Assembly (NCBI GenBank): GCA_019312695.1
Contig: JAFDCT010000084.1
Location: forward strand, 1 to 5,743
Reading direction: 5' to 3'
DNA from: Deltaproteobacteria bacterium
GTDB taxonomy: Bacteria; Desulfobacterota; Desulfobulbia; Desulfobulbales; BM004
Length of the DNA: 5,743 nt
The stretch's first letter is position 1, and each line of letters begins with the position of its first letter. Shown here piece by piece: positions 1-5,254 of this stretch. The translations under genes were made by a program, and so were the position numbers. Under the pieces are notes generated by a model. The model did not search any database. It was not told the origin of the DNA and saw only the letters and a list, made by a program, of their open reading frames with translations.

Positions 1-6
1 ATGAAA

Positions 7-24
7 TGTGCATTTTTATGCACA
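7..24. repeat. Perfect 7-bp inverted repeat with 4-base loop
   Basis: TGTGCAT at 7-13 and ATGCACA at 18-24 are perfect reverse complements separated by TTTT. This could be a small hairpin or a protein-binding site. It lies at the window edge, so its relation to a neighbouring gene cannot be seen. No T-tract follows on either strand, which argues against an intrinsic terminator. Confidence 0.45.
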
Positions 25-99
25 AAACTGAAAATCGGTACGATCCTGGCCGCGTATCGCACATGAAATGCATATAAAAAATGAATAAAATTGGACAGT

Positions 100-124
100 A
101 TGAACGATAGGGACGATAGTTCAT
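100..124. repeat. 6-bp inverted repeat with internal direct repeat
   Basis: ATGAAC at 100-105 and GTTCAT at 119-124 form a perfect inverted repeat around a 13-base spacer. The spacer region also contains CGATAG twice, at 105-110 and 114-119. It could be an operator or chance structure. I recognise no regulator motif in it. Confidence 0.3.
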
Positions 125-253
125 GGGGGTGATGGATATCTTAAGATTTTAAGAGCTATTCAGGACTGTAAAGAGATAGCAGCCATTGAAAATTCAAGAA
201 AACTGACAAAGAACTTTAAACGTTTTTTTTAATCGTAAATTCGCCGGATATTG

Positions 254-688
254 TCAGATAATATTAATGGAGAGGTCTTTAAATATTTCACCGCCCTGAA
301 TCACCCTGGCAAAAATACCTTCCCTGGGCATTATGCAGTCACCGGTGGCTTTCTTAATTGCGCAGCCCTTGTTATGACATTCCTTGCCGATCTGGGTTAC
401 CTCAAGAACCACAGAATCGCCTACCTGCAGGCGGTCACCTATATTGAGCATCATCAGGTCAATACCCCGGGTTATGATATTTTCGGCAAAGGCGCCGTTC
501 TTGAGAGTGGGAAGAACCTCCTTGACGTTGTCAATACTTTCGCCGGCCAGCAGCGAAACCTGCCGGTGCCAGTCACCGGCATGAGCATCGCCGTCAATAC
601 CCCAGTTTTCCAAGGCCACCACATGGTTCTGTTCTTTTTTGACAATTCCCTTTTTGTGACTCAGGCAGACCGCCTCTACATATGCCAT
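254..688 (-). CDS. Small stand-alone MOSC-domain protein
   Basis: A 144-residue protein that is essentially one MOSC (Moco sulfurase C-terminal) domain. The family is linked to sulfur or cofactor handling for molybdoenzymes; the role of these short bacterial versions is not settled. Visible signatures, numbered from the upstream GTG, are GIDGDAHAGDWHRQVSLL at 31-48, the family's conserved early block, and a cysteine-rich block with C105, C110 and C119 followed by MPREGIFARV. No signal peptide or membrane segment is seen, so it should be cytoplasmic. I chose the ATG at 688 over the GTG at 691 because the GGAGGA site at 694-699 sits 5 bases from the ATG but only 2 from the GTG. It starts 12 bases after the moeA stop, so it is probably the last gene of the operon. 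The domain call is firm; the function is inferred from context. Confidence 0.93.
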   Translation of the reverse strand: MAYVEAVCLSHKKGIVKKEQNHVVALENWGIDGDAHAGDWHRQVSLLAGESIDNVKEVLPTLKNGAFAENIITRGIDLMMLNIGDRLQVGDSVVLEVTQIGKECHNKGCAIKKATGDCIMPREGIFARVIQGGEIFKDLSINII

Positions 689-693
689 CACAA

Positions 694-699
694 TCCTCC
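694..699 (-). promoter_or_regulatory. Ribosome binding site that decides the MOSC gene start
   Basis: On the minus strand GGAGGA is followed by TT, GTG, then ATG. The 5-base spacing favours the ATG at 688 over the GTG at 691. Confidence 0.75.
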
Positions 700-700
700 G

Positions 701-1912
701 TTAAAACAGATAAACATTGACAGCCTCACCGGGAGCGACAGCAACCCCAGGCTCAACGATGATATAGCCGTCGGCATTGACAATCGAGCTCAGCATGTGC
801 GAACCCTGTTTTTTCACATCTATTATCTGAGGCAGGCGCCCCGGTTTCTGCTCCAGTTTCACCCGGATGAAATTTGTCCGGCTGCCTCGATTCGCGATCT
901 CGCCTCCTGCCATGGCGGTAATCGTTCGCCAGGTCATGCCCCTGCCGCGGATGGTGAAAAGCAGCGGCCTGATATAATGGGCAAAACACATGAATGCCGA
1001 AACCGGGTTGCCCGGCAAACCGAAAAGAAACGCTTTGCCCTTTCGGGCCACAAACAAGGGTTTACCCGGCTTCTGCCTGATCCTCCAGAACAGCTCACTG
1101 AACCCGATCTCACCGGCAGCCTCCTTCACATGATCGTGGTTTCCGACCGAAACTCCACCGGAGCAGATGATGAAATCATCCTCTAAAGCAGCGGCCCTGC
1201 TGAGAGCATCCACTGTCGCCTGCAGTTCGTCTTCAACATTAACACAGGAATGCACTTCCGCGCCTGCCTCCTGTAAGGCTGTTTTCAGCATGATCGAATT
1301 TGAATCGCGTATCTGAAAGGACCTAATATCCCTGTCTTCGCAAGAGGCCAATTCCGATCCGGTTATGAGTATTGAAACACGCGGGGAGGCGAACACCTTT
1401 ACCTGCTCTTGACCGACCGTGGCCAGCAGGGCAAGCTGACGGGCAGTCAACTTGGTGCAGGGCTGGAACAGTTCATCCCCGCATCGGAACTCCTCACCCT
1501 CATGGCGGACATCCTGGCCCTGACTGCGGACCGCCAGTATCTCGACCTCGGTATCGGACGGGGCTGCCGTGTCCTCTACCCTGACAACAGTATCGGTGCC
1601 CATGGGAAGCATGGCGCCGGTGCTTATCCGAACAGCTTCGTTGCAGCCTACTTCGCTGTCGTACGGCATCCCAGCCATGCTCTCGCCGATCACCTTTAAC
1701 TTCATAGGATTCTCCGGCGATGCCGCCATAACATCTGCCCAGCGCAGGGCATATCCGTCCATGGCTGAATTTGTGTAGCGAGGCGAACCCTCGGGGGCAA
1801 CCACCGGTTCGGCAAGATACCTGCCAAAGGCATCCGTCAGATCGACGGTATCGATCTTCGGGTCAGGAAGATTTTCCTGGAGTATCCGTAACGCCTCTTG
1901 AATCGAAATCAT
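701..1912 (-). CDS. moeA: Molybdopterin molybdenumtransferase MoeA
   Basis: MoeA inserts molybdate into adenylylated molybdopterin made by MogA, giving active Moco in the cytoplasm. At 403 residues it is close to the family norm (about 410 in E. coli). Domain landmarks are in order: the NSAMDGYA block at 48-55; GTDTVVRVEDT at 105-115 in the domain II region; the MPT-binding (MoCF) domain from about 178 to 320, with SGGVSVGNHDHVK at 251-263, KPGKPL at 281-286 and LPGNPVS at 299-305; and a C-terminal domain IV with the QGSHMLSS block at 369-376. No key motif appears missing. The ATG at 1912 lies one base after the stop of the MoaC-MogA gene, which implies translational coupling. Its only ribosome-binding-like sequence is the A- and GAG-rich end of that upstream gene. 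The TAA at 701-703 is followed 12 bases later by the MOSC gene. Confidence 0.98.
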   Translation of the reverse strand: MISIQEALRILQENLPDPKIDTVDLTDAFGRYLAEPVVAPEGSPRYTNSAMDGYALRWADVMAASPENPMKLKVIGESMAGMPYDSEVGCNEAVRISTGAMLPMGTDTVVRVEDTAAPSDTEVEILAVRSQGQDVRHEGEEFRCGDELFQPCTKLTARQLALLATVGQEQVKVFASPRVSILITGSELASCEDRDIRSFQIRDSNSIMLKTALQEAGAEVHSCVNVEDELQATVDALSRAAALEDDFIICSGGVSVGNHDHVKEAAGEIGFSELFWRIRQKPGKPLFVARKGKAFLFGLPGNPVSAFMCFAHYIRPLLFTIRGRGMTWRTITAMAGGEIANRGSRTNFIRVKLEQKPGRLPQIIDVKKQGSHMLSSIVNADGYIIVEPGVAVAPGEAVNVYLF

Positions 1913-1913
1913 T

Positions 1914-2846
1914 TCATTTTTTCTCTTTTTCTTTTTTTTCGTGCCCCTTTCCCTTTATCATGGGGAATATATGCAGCAGGCCAGGGAAAAGTGCCTGCAG
2001 ACTTTCCAAGGCACCTCTTGAACTGCCGGGCAGATTGATTATAACACTATCCTTTCGTACCCCGGCTTCACCGCGTGACAGCATGGCATACGGTGTACGG
2101 TCCCTGCCATGACTCCTGACAGCCTCAACAATGCCAGGCACTGACCTGTCAATGACTGACAGGGTCGCTTCCGGGGTCACGTCCCTAGGGCCTAAGCCGG
2201 TGCCTCCGGTAGAAAATATGAGTTTCACCCTTTCCTTATCCACCAGCTGGCACATCCTCTCGGCGATTTGTTCCCGATCATCGGGAAGCACTTCATAGAC
2301 GTCTATTACAACCGGCTGGTTTTCAAGAAACTCCCTGATTATTTTACCGGACTTGTCTTTACGCTTTCCGGCATGGGTAGAGTCGGATATCACCAGGACC
2401 GCTGTTTTGATCTTCTTTCTGAAAGTATCGGAGAAATCGCTCTTGCCGCCCTTTTTTCTGACCACCCGAATATCACCGAATGAGAGGGAATCATCCAGGG
2501 GCTTAAGCATATCATAGGCATTCAGCAGCGCTGCCGAAACAGCAGTTATGGCCTCCATCTCCACACCGGTCTTCCATACGGAGCGGACCTCGGCAGTTAC
2601 CTTTATCCCCTGCTCGTCTTTTTCGAGCCTCACCTCAACCCAGTCAAGGGGTATCGGGTGGCAAAAGGTAATCCAGTCGGCGCAGCGTTTTGCAGCATGT
2701 ATACCGGCAGCCCGGGCAACCTGTGTGACATCACCCTTGGGTACGGTCTTATCAAATACCCTCTCGAGAGTCTTCTGTTTTCCGTAAAGAAAACCCTCAG
2801 CCTCTGCATAGCGCAATGAATTGAATTTTGGACTCACATCAATCAT
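1914..2846 (-). CDS. moaC-mogA: Bifunctional MoaC / MogA(MoaB) fusion protein
   Basis: A 310-residue fusion of two Moco enzymes. Residues 1 to about 145 are MoaC (cyclic pyranopterin monophosphate synthase), which converts the MoaA product to cPMP. Signatures are the MIDVS start, AAKR with K53, FCHPIPL at 61-67, KTGVEMEAIT at 92-101 and KKGGKSDF at 131-138. Residues about 147-300 are a MogA/MoaB domain, the MPT adenylylating or MPT-binding fold: SDSTHAG at 154-160, STGGTGLGPRDVTPE at 212-226, and INLPGSSRGALES at 270-282. The normal MoaC C-terminus (GGKSDF) runs straight into the MogA start, so the linker is only a few residues. Fusions of this type are known as MoaC/MoaB bifunctional proteins. 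The tail is unusually lysine-rich (GKGHEKKEKEKK) and encoded by A-runs. The ATG at 2846 has GGGAG ten bases upstream. Whether the second half adenylylates MPT like MogA is inferred. Confidence 0.96.
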   Translation of the reverse strand: MIDVSPKFNSLRYAEAEGFLYGKQKTLERVFDKTVPKGDVTQVARAAGIHAAKRCADWITFCHPIPLDWVEVRLEKDEQGIKVTAEVRSVWKTGVEMEAITAVSAALLNAYDMLKPLDDSLSFGDIRVVRKKGGKSDFSDTFRKKIKTAVLVISDSTHAGKRKDKSGKIIREFLENQPVVIDVYEVLPDDREQIAERMCQLVDKERVKLIFSTGGTGLGPRDVTPEATLSVIDRSVPGIVEAVRSHGRDRTPYAMLSRGEAGVRKDSVIINLPGSSRGALESLQALFPGLLHIFPMIKGKGHEKKEKEKK

Positions 2847-2869
2847 CTAATCATTACTCCCAGTGTTTT

Positions 2870-3640
2870 TTATGCGTACATCCCGGCAATTTTCACTCCA
2901 AGAAACATTACCGCCAGAACCAGAATCGAACCGAGAATTTTCTGCATTGTCCGGGGTACGAAACTGGCCGCCCCCATATAGGAACCACAAAGTCCGCCGG
3001 CAAATACTGCGATAAGTAATGGCAGAAATGGGGAAAGGTTTATACTGTTGTACTGTATGCGGGCGAGCAGACCTGATACGGAGTTTACCCAGATAAAAAC
3101 AGAACCGCAGGCTGCCGCTTCCTTGGCGGAACCCAGTCCGGCGATGATTATCAGAGGCACCAGATAGACACCGCCTCCTATGCCTGTTATGCCGGCGACA
3201 AGCCCCAGCACTCCCCCTGCGGTGAGTGACAGTGCTATTCTGCCGACCGGCCCAAGCGGCAGAGGCTCAGTATCTCCTGGAAAATATATGCGCCAGGCGG
3301 CAAAGATTAACGAGAAAAAAAGAATAATATAAAAAATTTCCTTAGGAACTTGGAGGGAGCCCCCCAAATATGCCATGGGCAGAGATGACATGAGAAAGGG
3401 CATAATCAGTTTCAGTTTTGAATGCTTCTGTTGGAAAAACATAACTGAAGCTGTGGTGGTTACCATGAGGTTCAGGGACAGGGAAATCGTGGGAATGGAA
3501 ACTGCTCCAACTCCAAAAAGAGCAAGCAGGGCTGTATAGGAAGAACTATCTCCCAAGCCGACCGAAGCATAAAAAAACGCCACTCCAAAAAAAATTACGG
3601 ACATGAGCAGTACAGTAAATGTCAGATCAGTCACGTTCAT
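2870..3640 (-). CDS. TauE/SafE (TSUP) family membrane transporter
   Basis: A 256-residue, strongly hydrophobic integral inner-membrane protein with about seven or eight likely membrane segments. It has the two-repeat look of the TauE/SafE family (formerly DUF81): a first glycine-rich block, ASVGLGDSSSYTALLALFG, at 25-43, and a second, GITGIGGGVYLVPLIIIAG, at 150-168. The second matches the family's GIGGG..VP signature. Characterised relatives move sulfite, sulfonates, sulfoacetate or related small sulfur-containing or organic anions; the substrate here is unknown. It sits between moaA and moaC-mogA, 17 bases after the moaA stop and 23 before the next gene, so it is almost surely co-transcribed with Moco genes. 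A role in sulfur anions or oxyanions linked to Moco is inference. The ATG at 3640 has an AGGGAG site very close to it (two bases); the GTG two codons later has better spacing and is an alternative start. Confidence 0.9.
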   Translation of the reverse strand: MNVTDLTFTVLLMSVIFFGVAFFYASVGLGDSSSYTALLALFGVGAVSIPTISLSLNLMVTTTASVMFFQQKHSKLKLIMPFLMSSLPMAYLGGSLQVPKEIFYIILFFSLIFAAWRIYFPGDTEPLPLGPVGRIALSLTAGGVLGLVAGITGIGGGVYLVPLIIIAGLGSAKEAAACGSVFIWVNSVSGLLARIQYNSINLSPFLPLLIAVFAGGLCGSYMGAASFVPRTMQKILGSILVLAVMFLGVKIAGMYA

Positions 3641-3657
3641 TCTCCCTGGTTTGTTCT

Positions 3658-4668
3658 CTAACCGCCTATAATGGCCATGGACGGCTCCTGAGACCGTCTG
3701 GCAAGCTGTTCCGCTTCATGGCCGTTTATACAGCGGTTCTGTAAACAACTCAGAATAGCGGTTTTTATTTCCTCATCATCAGCCCCGGTGCGCAGCATTT
3801 TCTTCAGGTCAAGCACACCATTGTCATACAGACAGGTTTTCAGCATGCCGACAGGCGTAATACGCACCTTGTTGCATGATGTACAGAACGACCTGGAATA
3901 GCCCTGTATGATGCCAATATTCCCTTTGTAACCCGTTACATAAAAGGTCCGGGCTGTTGTCGGCAGATTATCCTTTTGTTTTTCCACAATATCCGGAAAT
4001 ATCCTTTTCAGCCGCTGCAAAAGGTTACCGTTTTCAAGCTTTCCCGATCTGGCCGTTCCGGAAAACGGCATCTTTTCAATAAATCTCAAAGTGACGGGAA
4101 AATCTCTTGCCAAGCCTGCCAGCCGGAGGATTTCCTCATCAGTTGTATCCCCAAGAACAACACTGTTTATTTTGAGTGGAATGGATCGTGCCAGAACACC
4201 GTGGATAGTCTCAAGAACCGCGTTAAGGTAGTCCCGCCTGGTGATCTGCTCAAATCTCCTGGGATCCAGGGTATCCAGACTTACATTAATTCCGTCAATA
4301 CCGATTGCCGCCATCTCATCAAGGAATCGTGAGGTCTTCACTCCATTGGTGGTGATATGCAGGTATTGCACCCCATTGATCTTCCTCAACCTTGTCAAAA
4401 ACGACATGCAGCCCCGCCTGGAAAACGGCTCACCGCCTGTTACCCGGATCTTGTTAACTCCCATAGATCTGAAGATGATAACGAGGCGCTCCAGTTCTTC
4501 GAAGGAGATGATCTCTTCATGGGAAATGAACGGCACACCCTCTTCAGGACGACAGTACCTGCAGCGCAGATTGCAGCGGTCGGTTACAGCCAGACGTAGA
4601 TAGTTGATCTGTCTGTTTTGATTGTCCGTAAGTTGGTAACCAGACGAGTGGGATTGGGAATGTTGCAC
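3658..4668 (-). CDS. moaA: GTP 3',8-cyclase MoaA (radical SAM)
   Basis: MoaA catalyses the first step of Moco synthesis, cyclising GTP to 3',8-cyclo-GTP, which MoaC then turns into cPMP. The 336-residue length is typical. The N-terminal radical SAM cluster is CxxxCxxC at C32, C36 and C39, in the sequence TDRCNLRCRYC, with the SAM-binding GGEP at 78-81. The second [4Fe-4S] cluster that holds GTP is CxxCx13C at C262, C265 and C279, within the FCTSCNKVRITP block. The chain ends in Gly-Gly (IIGG), the conserved MoaA C-terminal tail needed for catalysis. The start is a GTG at 4668, chosen because AAAGGAG lies 5 bases upstream. The gene is the first of the Moco operon and is preceded by a candidate Moco riboswitch, so cofactor feedback on its expression is expected. 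All catalytic cysteines are intact. Confidence 0.98.
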   Translation of the reverse strand: MQHSQSHSSGYQLTDNQNRQINYLRLAVTDRCNLRCRYCRPEEGVPFISHEEIISFEELERLVIIFRSMGVNKIRVTGGEPFSRRGCMSFLTRLRKINGVQYLHITTNGVKTSRFLDEMAAIGIDGINVSLDTLDPRRFEQITRRDYLNAVLETIHGVLARSIPLKINSVVLGDTTDEEILRLAGLARDFPVTLRFIEKMPFSGTARSGKLENGNLLQRLKRIFPDIVEKQKDNLPTTARTFYVTGYKGNIGIIQGYSRSFCTSCNKVRITPVGMLKTCLYDNGVLDLKKMLRTGADDEEIKTAILSCLQNRCINGHEAEQLARRSQEPSMAIIGG

Positions 4669-4673
4669 TATAA

Positions 4674-4680
4674 CTCCTTT
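4674..4680 (-). promoter_or_regulatory. moaA ribosome binding site, adjacent to riboswitch P1
   Basis: AAAGGAG on the minus strand is followed by TTATA and then the GTG start codon. It touches the 3' strand of the riboswitch closing stem (4681-4686) directly. Its GGAGU is also complementary to ACUCC at the 5' edge of the aptamer (4764-4768). Both points suggest control of translation initiation. Confidence 0.8.
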
Positions 4681-4768
4681 CCAAGCACGGGAGGAAGGAC
4701 TGTTTCTAGTCCGACCCTATCGGCCGCAGATCATATTCCTACAGAACTTAGATCTTTTGGCTCGGAGT
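4681..4768 (-). ncRNA. Candidate Moco-family riboswitch (moaA leader)
   Basis: The moaA leader folds as expected for the Moco RNA motif, which regulates Moco genes in proteobacteria and others. On the minus strand, CCGAGC (4765-4760) pairs with GCUUGG (4686-4681), including one G-U pair, to close the structure. Inside, a hairpin at 4755-4728 has an outer AGAUC/GAUCU stem and an internal loop with UCUAAG on one side and UAUGA on the other. This is the classic 11-nt GAAA-tetraloop receptor (CCUAAG/UAUGG) with its first pair changed from C-G to U-A. A second hairpin at 4712-4697 (GGACU/AGUCC) carries a GAAA loop, the matching tetraloop. Blocks resembling conserved Moco-motif segments, as I recall them, are CUCCGAGCC, GCCGAUAGGG and CCUCCCGU. 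The stem ends beside the Shine-Dalgarno sequence of moaA. A molybdenum rather than tungsten cofactor ligand is inferred from the nap context. Confidence 0.85.
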
Positions 4769-4787
4769 ATTTTATCTAATTTTTTAC

Positions 4788-4813
4788 TTTGCATTACATA
4801 TTCATGCTGCAAA
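4788..4813. repeat. Imperfect palindrome between napB and moaA
   Basis: On the plus strand TTTGCA (4788-4793) and TGCAAA (4808-4813) are reverse complements, with an inner CAT/ATG pair around ATTC. A run of eight T follows on the plus strand at 4816-4823, which gives a terminator-like look in the direction without genes. On the minus strand the hairpin is not followed by a T-run, so it is not a convincing nap terminator. It may be an operator for the moaA promoter. The core is short and AT-rich, so confidence is low. The TAAAAT at 4774-4769 on the minus strand is a possible -10 box, but it lacks a good -35 and would start the RNA inside the aptamer's 5' edge. Confidence 0.35.
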
Positions 4814-4821
4814 CATTTTTT

Positions 4822-5241
4822 TTACCTTGCCTTGAAAGTATTTTCAACCAATGGCTGCGCATCCACCTGCCCGACATGACACTGGCTGCAGAAATACCAC
4901 TGTGAAGACAACTTTTTCATAGTCTGGCCATCCCGGTCCATATAATGACTTTTATGCGGCATGGGAGCATCAGAGTCTTTCTGGCCATGACAATCCAGGC
5001 AATCATTCTGCGCAGTAGTAATACTGTATTCCACAACTTCATGGGGAATCAGCGGTGGCTGGTGCACAAAGGTCCTGTCATATGCAGAATCTTCCGGCTG
5101 CCAGTCCATGCCAACAACCGGATTCGAGCCGGCTGGGATTTCAGTATCACCTCGCAGCGATTTGATATCCTTGCTCCCGGTTGCAGCACACGCAAGCATG
5201 AATATCAGCAGCATGAAGAGGGGGAAAATAATCTTTTTCAT
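4822..5241 (-). CDS. napB: Periplasmic nitrate reductase cytochrome subunit NapB
   Basis: NapB is the dihaem cytochrome c that passes electrons to the catalytic subunit NapA in the periplasm. The 139-residue protein has an N-terminal export signal (MKK followed by a hydrophobic stretch to about residue 17). The mature part shows two haem c sites, CLDCH at 81-85 and CSQCH at 118-122. It also shows the NapB-typical HQPPLIPH block at 60-67, a histidine-containing APMPHKSH block at 92-99, and QCHVGQ with a following VENTF near the end. I placed the start at 5241, not at the farther upstream in-frame start at 5301, because GGAGG at 5249-5253 lies 7 bases before it and the signal peptide begins there; the longer version would overlap napH. 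It starts 13 bases after the napH stop. The signal ends in MLACAA, so lipidation at C18 or ordinary cleavage after A19 are both possible. Confidence 0.97.
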   Translation of the reverse strand: MKKIIFPLFMLLIFMLACAATGSKDIKSLRGDTEIPAGSNPVVGMDWQPEDSAYDRTFVHQPPLIPHEVVEYSITTAQNDCLDCHGQKDSDAPMPHKSHYMDRDGQTMKKLSSQWYFCSQCHVGQVDAQPLVENTFKAR

Positions 5242-5248
5242 TTTACTA

Positions 5249-5253
5249 CCTCC
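5249..5253 (-). promoter_or_regulatory. Ribosome binding site that decides the napB start
   Basis: GGAGG on the minus strand is 7 bases upstream of the ATG at 5241 and just after the napH TAA. It excludes the longer in-frame start at 5301, which lies inside napH. Confidence 0.8.
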
Positions 5254-5254
5254 G

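Larger units (their letters stand above)
1..253. other. Intergenic region without a supported gene
   Basis: This stretch lies downstream of the last Moco-operon gene and is more AT-rich than the genes. I see no ORF with both a credible start and a ribosome binding site. One plus-strand frame is open from the window edge to a TGA at 64-66. Another is open from 104 to a TAA at 230-232 and looks protein-like, but it has no ATG, GTG or TTG start. No GC-rich hairpin followed by a T-run is visible on the minus strand just after the MOSC stop at 254, so the operon terminator is either weak or outside the window. Two short inverted repeats are listed separately. ATGAAATG also occurs twice, at 1-8 and 63-70, each followed closely by CAT. 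Confidence 0.6.

Noticed and set aside
1..66. Plus-strand frame open from the window edge, with an ATG at base 1.
   Set aside because: Only 21 codons, no visible upstream context, and it contains the 7-24 palindrome. It cannot be told apart from chance or the tail of an outside gene.
251..1186. A long open frame on the plus strand (311 codons).
   Set aside because: It lies opposite moeA and the MOSC gene, both of which have clear family motifs, and its translation shows no recognisable domain. It is a shadow of the real genes.
2843..2855. A three-codon ORF (ATG ATT AGA TGA) just before the moaC-mogA start.
   Set aside because: Too short to support, and its site lies only two bases from GGGAG. 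It is most likely chance overlap with the true start region.
4788..4823. Hairpin plus T8 read as a plus-strand intrinsic terminator.
   Set aside because: No plus-strand gene exists to be terminated, the stem is short and AT-rich, and the T-run overlaps the end of napB.
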